The notes under the pieces were generated by a model, which had not been told where the DNA came from, searched no databases, and worked only from the letters and a program-made list of their open reading frames with translations. A program made the translations under genes and the position numbers. Positions 60,854-64,000 of a DNA stretch of 64,000 nucleotides are shown here, in pieces. The stretch lies in contig CP018628.1 of NCBI GenBank assembly GCA_002271215.1, positions 434,001 to 498,000 of the forward strand, read 5' to 3'. Source of the stretch: Lelliottia jeotgali (GTDB taxonomy: Bacteria > Pseudomonadota > Gammaproteobacteria > Enterobacterales > Enterobacteriaceae). How positions within the stretch are numbered: position 1 is the stretch's first letter; every line of letters begins with the position of its first letter.

Positions 60854-61852
60854 TTACGCGTCCGGGTATTCGCGGATCAAACGTTCAACGTCTTCGACCA
60901 TGTGATTGTTGCCAACAAAGAACGAACGGCGCTGGTGCAGGCTGTTCGGGATAATATCCAGAATCCGCTCTTTACCATCGCTGGCCTTGCCGCCAGCCTG
61001 TTCAGCCAGGAACGCCATCGGGTTGCATTCATACAGCAGGCGCAGTTTCCCTTCCGGGTGGCTGGCGGTGCTTGGATAAAGATAAATGCCGCCTTTCAGA
61101 AGGTTACGGTGGAAATCCGCGACCAGAGAACCGATGTAGCGCGAGGTATAAGGGCGCTGGGTCAACTTATCTTCTTCCTGGCAGAATTTGATGTATTTCT
61201 TCACGCCGTTCGGGAATTTGATGTAGTTGCCTTCGTTGATGGAGTAAGTGGTGCCTTTTTCCGGGAAGCGCATGCGCTCCTGGCTCAGGCAGAATACGCC
61301 CAGCGAAGGATCGTAGGTAAAAGCATGAACGCCGCAGCCGGTGGTGTACACCAGCATGGTGGATGACCCGTAAACCACATATCCGGCAGCCACTTGCTTG
61401 CTGCCCGGCTGCAGGAAGTCTTCTTCAGTGACCGGGGTACCGACAGGCGTAACGCGGCGATAAATGGAGAAAATCGTGCCGACAGAAACGTTCACGTCGA
61501 TATTGGAGGAACCGTCCAGCGGGTCCATCAGAACGACGTATTTGGCGTGCTCGCAGCCTTCGAAAACAACGATTTCATCTTCTTCTTCGGACGCAATTCC
61601 CGCGACGATATCGCGTGCGCGCAGTGCGGCTTTCAATTTCTCATTGGCGAACAGATCGAGTTTTTGCTGCACCTCGCCCTGCACGTTTTCGGCACCGCTG
61701 GCACCCAGGATATCGACCAAACCGGCCTTGTTGATATCGCGGTGGATGATCTTCGCGCCGAGCTTTATTGCCGACAGCAAAGCAGTGAGCTCACCAGTAG
61801 CATGAGAGAACTCGTGCTGCTTTTCGACAATAAATTCACCTAACGTTTTCAT
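60854..61852 (-). CDS. fbp: Fructose-1,6-bisphosphatase class I
   Basis: Fbp removes the 1-phosphate from fructose 1,6-bisphosphate, the key gluconeogenic step, and is inhibited by AMP. The start at 61852 ([15 protein letters not shown]) gives 332 residues as in E. coli; the longer frame to 61933 is not conserved. The metal site is in ASEEEDEIV and [21 protein letters not shown]. The substrate region [19 protein letters not shown] and the anionic site near [11 protein letters not shown] are intact. Divergent from mpl, as in E. coli. Confidence 0.97.
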   Translation of the reverse strand: MKTLGEFIVEKQHEFSHATGELTALLSAIKLGAKIIHRDINKAGLVDILGASGAENVQGEVQQKLDLFANEKLKAALRARDIVAGIASEEEDEIVVFEGCEHAKYVVLMDPLDGSSNIDVNVSVGTIFSIYRRVTPVGTPVTEEDFLQPGSKQVAAGYVVYGSSTMLVYTTGCGVHAFTYDPSLGVFCLSQERMRFPEKGTTYSINEGNYIKFPNGVKKYIKFCQEEDKLTQRPYTSRYIGSLVADFHRNLLKGGIYLYPSTASHPEGKLRLLYECNPMAFLAEQAGGKASDGKERILDIIPNSLHQRRSFFVGNNHMVEDVERLIREYPDA

Positions 61853-62050
61853 AACACTTTCCCTGCATCGTATGTGAGTAAAGCGATCGTATGTTGCGTA
61901 TAAAGCCTGAAGCCCAACAATCTTAACAAACATTCAAATATTAGCGCAGAGGTGAATCGCGCCAGCAAAATACGGATTTACCTGAAATGCGTTTCTCTGA
62001 CGCTGACATGTGAGTAAAATGTGCGCCACACAGAAGAGGGATAGTGACGT

Positions 62051-63424
62051 ATGCGCATTCATATATTGGGGATTTGTGGCACTTTCATGGGCGGACTGGC
62101 GATGCTGGCGCGCTCTTTAGGCCATGAGGTGACGGGTTCGGACGCCAATGTGTATCCGCCAATGAGCACATTGCTCGAGAAACAGGGCATCGATCTGATT
62201 TCGGGATATGACGCCAGCCAACTGGACGATGAGCCTGATTTAGTGATTATCGGCAACGCCATGACCCGTGGTAATCCGTGTGTGGAAGCGGTGCTGGAAC
62301 GCAACATTCCGTTCATGTCTGGCCCACAGTGGCTGCATGATTTCGTGCTGCGCGATCGCTGGGTGCTGGCCGTGGCCGGTACGCACGGCAAAACCACCAC
62401 CGCCGGAATGGCGACCTGGATTTTAGAGGCTTGCGGCTACAAGCCGGGCTTTGTGATCGGCGGCGTACCGGGGAATTTTGACGTTTCCGCGCGTTTGGGC
62501 GACAGCCCGTTCTTCGTGATTGAAGCGGATGAATATGACTGCGCGTTCTTCGACAAGCGTTCCAAATTCGTGCATTACTGCCCGCGCACGCTGATCCTCA
62601 ATAACCTTGAGTTTGATCACGCAGACATTTTTGACGATCTGAAAGCGATTCAGAAACAGTTCCACCACCTGGTGCGCATCGTGCCGGGCCAGGGGCGCAT
62701 TATCTACCCGGAAAACGACATCAATCTGAAACAGACGATGGCGATGGGCTGCTGGAGCGAACAGGAGCTGGTAGGCGAGCAGGGCCACTGGCAGGCGAAG
62801 AAACTGACCACCGACGCCTCCGAATGGGAAGTGTGGCTGGACGGTGAGAAAGTCGGCGAAGTGAAGTGGGCGCTGGTCGGCGAACACAACATGCATAACG
62901 GTCTGATGGCGATTGCTGCCGCGCGTCACGTGGGCGTCCTGCCTGCCGATGCGGCGAATGCGCTTAACACGTTCATCAACGCCCGTCGTCGTCTCGAACT
63001 GCGCGGTGAAGCCAACGGCGTGACCGTGTACGACGATTTCGCCCATCACCCAACGGCGATCCTCGCGACGCTGGCTGCCCTGCGTGGCAAAGTGGGCGGC
63101 ACGGCGCGGATTCTGGCAGTGCTGGAACCGCGCTCGAATACCATGAAAATGGGGCTCAGTAAGGACGATCTCGCACCGTCGTTAGGCCGTGCGGATGAAG
63201 TCTTCCTCCTGCAACCGCAGCATATCCCGTGGCAGGTAGCGGAAGTGGCGGAAGCGTGCATTCAGCCTGCGCACTGGCATGCGGACGTAGACACATTAGC
63301 GGATATGATCGTCAAAACGGCGCAGCCGGGCGATCACATTCTGGTGATGAGTAACGGTGGTTTTGGTGGGATTCATCAGAAACTGCTGGACGGTCTGGCG
63401 AAGAAAGCACAAGCGGTAGAGTAG
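62051..63424 (+). CDS. mpl: Mpl, UDP-MurNAc:L-Ala-gamma-D-Glu-meso-A2pm ligase
   Basis: Mpl recycles cell-wall tripeptide by attaching it to UDP-N-acetylmuramic acid in the cytoplasm. The 457 residues equal E. coli. The Mur ligase pattern is complete: N-terminal Rossmann HILGICGTFMGGLAMLAR, ATP P-loop GTHGKTTTAGM (about residue 115), DSPFFVIEADEYDCAFFD, NNLEFDHADIF, GEHNMHNGLMAI and YDDFAHHPTAI. The start has GAAGAGGG. Single gene followed by REP elements. Confidence 0.97.
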   Translation: MRIHILGICGTFMGGLAMLARSLGHEVTGSDANVYPPMSTLLEKQGIDLISGYDASQLDDEPDLVIIGNAMTRGNPCVEAVLERNIPFMSGPQWLHDFVLRDRWVLAVAGTHGKTTTAGMATWILEACGYKPGFVIGGVPGNFDVSARLGDSPFFVIEADEYDCAFFDKRSKFVHYCPRTLILNNLEFDHADIFDDLKAIQKQFHHLVRIVPGQGRIIYPENDINLKQTMAMGCWSEQELVGEQGHWQAKKLTTDASEWEVWLDGEKVGEVKWALVGEHNMHNGLMAIAAARHVGVLPADAANALNTFINARRRLELRGEANGVTVYDDFAHHPTAILATLAALRGKVGGTARILAVLEPRSNTMKMGLSKDDLAPSLGRADEVFLLQPQHIPWQVAEVAEACIQPAHWHADVDTLADMIVKTAQPGDHILVMSNGGFGGIHQKLLDGLAKKAQAVE

Positions 63425-63431
63425 CTGTTGT

Positions 63432-63530
63432 GCCCGGTGGCGCTTTGCTTACCGGGCCTACAGAATCGTTGGGCGGATAACCATCCGGGCCGACAACATC
63501 GTAGGCCGGATAAGCGCAGCGCCATCCGGC
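63432..63530. repeat. BIME between mpl and yjgA
   Basis: GCCCGGTGGCGCT...CCGGGCCTACA and the inverted TAGGCCGGATAAGCG...GCCATCCGGC flank a degenerate middle copy (GGGCGGATAACCATCCGGGCC). Confidence 0.8.
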
Positions 63531-63537
63531 AAAAAAC

Positions 63538-64000
63538 TTAACCTTCGTTCTCAGCCAGCTCGCGCAGATACTGGAAAATCAGGCGCGCAGATTTCGGCGG
63601 CTTATTCCCTTCTTTCTCTTTCTTCGCGTTACGGATAAGCGAACGTAACTGCTGGCGGTCAGCGTCCGGCCACAGGTTCAATACTTCTGCGACGGCATCG
63701 TCACCGTTATCGACCAGACGGTCGCGGATCTGCTCAAGCTTATGGAACAGCGCAACCTGCTGGTTGTGACGGTTCTTCAGCTTATCCAGCGCCTGGCGGA
63801 TCGGTTCTACGTCACGCTGGCGCAGCATTTTACCAATCAGCTGAAGCTGACGGCGACGGCCTTCTTTTTTGATTCGTTGGGCCAGTTCAATGGCACCGCG
63901 CAGATCCGGGTCGAGCGGGAGTTTATCCAGCGCGTTTTTACCCAGTTCTACCATTTCCGCACCAAGTTGTTTTAACTCTTCGGCGTCGCGTTTAATTTCA
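63538..64000 (-). CDS. darP: DarP (YjgA), 50S ribosome maturation factor (N-terminus missing)
   Basis: DarP is a helical protein that binds the 50S precursor and aids late assembly near the peptidyl transferase centre. Only the last 153 residues are present, since the reading frame runs through the window end; the full protein is usually about 183. Conserved parts are [48 protein letters not shown] and [19 protein letters not shown]. It is transcribed toward the REP elements after mpl. Confidence 0.95.
   Translation of the reverse strand, partial: EIKRDAEELKQLGAEMVELGKNALDKLPLDPDLRGAIELAQRIKKEGRRRQLQLIGKMLRQRDVEPIRQALDKLKNRHNQQVALFHKLEQIRDRLVDNGDDAVAEVLNLWPDADRQQLRSLIRNAKKEKEGNKPPKSARLIFQYLRELAENEG

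Overview
This is a stretch of enterobacterial chromosome, close to but not the same as Escherichia coli. The gene order is that of the E. coli hflC-purA-rnr-rlmB-ula-rpsF-cycA-cpdB-tamAB-ppa-ytfQRT-fbp-mpl-yjgA region. The proteins I recognise are usually near-identical in length to their E. coli counterparts, and the REP/BIME repeats have the enterobacterial 'GCCGGRTGGCG...YCCGGCCTAC' form. The extra genes (scsABCD, an MHS transporter, an extra AraC regulator, three chemoreceptors, a Fur-linked TonB receptor locus) suggest Enterobacter, Lelliottia or a neighbouring genus. The species cannot be fixed from this sequence alone. No prophage, insertion sequence, CRISPR array, tRNA or rRNA was seen.

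Layout. 1-6.2 kb: hflC (end only), yjeT, purA, nsrR, rnr, rlmB. 6.2-11.3 kb: MHS-type transporter, aidB, and a Cache-type chemoreceptor. 11.4-20.2 kb: yjfN, bsmA, yjfP, then the L-ascorbate regulon ulaR, ulaG and ulaABCDEF around a 360-bp divergent control region, then yjfY. 20.3-22 kb: ribosomal operon rpsF-priB-rpsR-rplI. 22-30 kb: a DMT transporter, oapA (ytfB), fklB, cycA, the NO-stress gene ytfE with an NsrR operator, a Tsr/Tar-like chemoreceptor, ytfF. 30-36.7 kb: AraC regulator, qorB, then a 4.3-kb insert (membrane protein plus scsABCD) that separates qorB from its usual divergent partner ytfH. 36.7-49 kb: cpdB, cysQ, ytfJ, ytfK, paeA (ytfL), msrA, tamA-tamB, ytfP. 49.2-53.8 kb: chpS-chpB toxin-antitoxin pair, a Fur-linked TonB receptor plus beta-propeller locus, ppa. 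54-64 kb: galactofuranose ABC transporter ytfQ-ytfR-ytfT-yjfF, a third chemoreceptor, a LysR-type HTH-only protein, fbp, mpl, yjgA/darP (truncated by the window end).

How the parts work together. Much of the accessory content concerns sensing and stress. NsrR and one of its targets (ytfE, with a perfect 23-bp operator) lie in the same window. qorB and ytfH keep matching copies of one control sequence on both sides of the scs insert. ScsB, ScsC and ScsD form a DsbD/DsbG/TlpA-like periplasmic thiol-redox set, normally linked to copper and oxidative stress. All three chemoreceptor genes have a sigma-28 (FliA)-type promoter although no flagellar gene is present. The third receptor follows the galactofuranose transporter, and a 12-bp inverted repeat there could block translation of read-through mRNA but not of sigma-28-initiated mRNA.

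I see no wholly unknown multigene system. The most original observations are the duplicated qorB/ytfH control region flanking the scs insert and the sigma-28/read-through hairpin arrangement.
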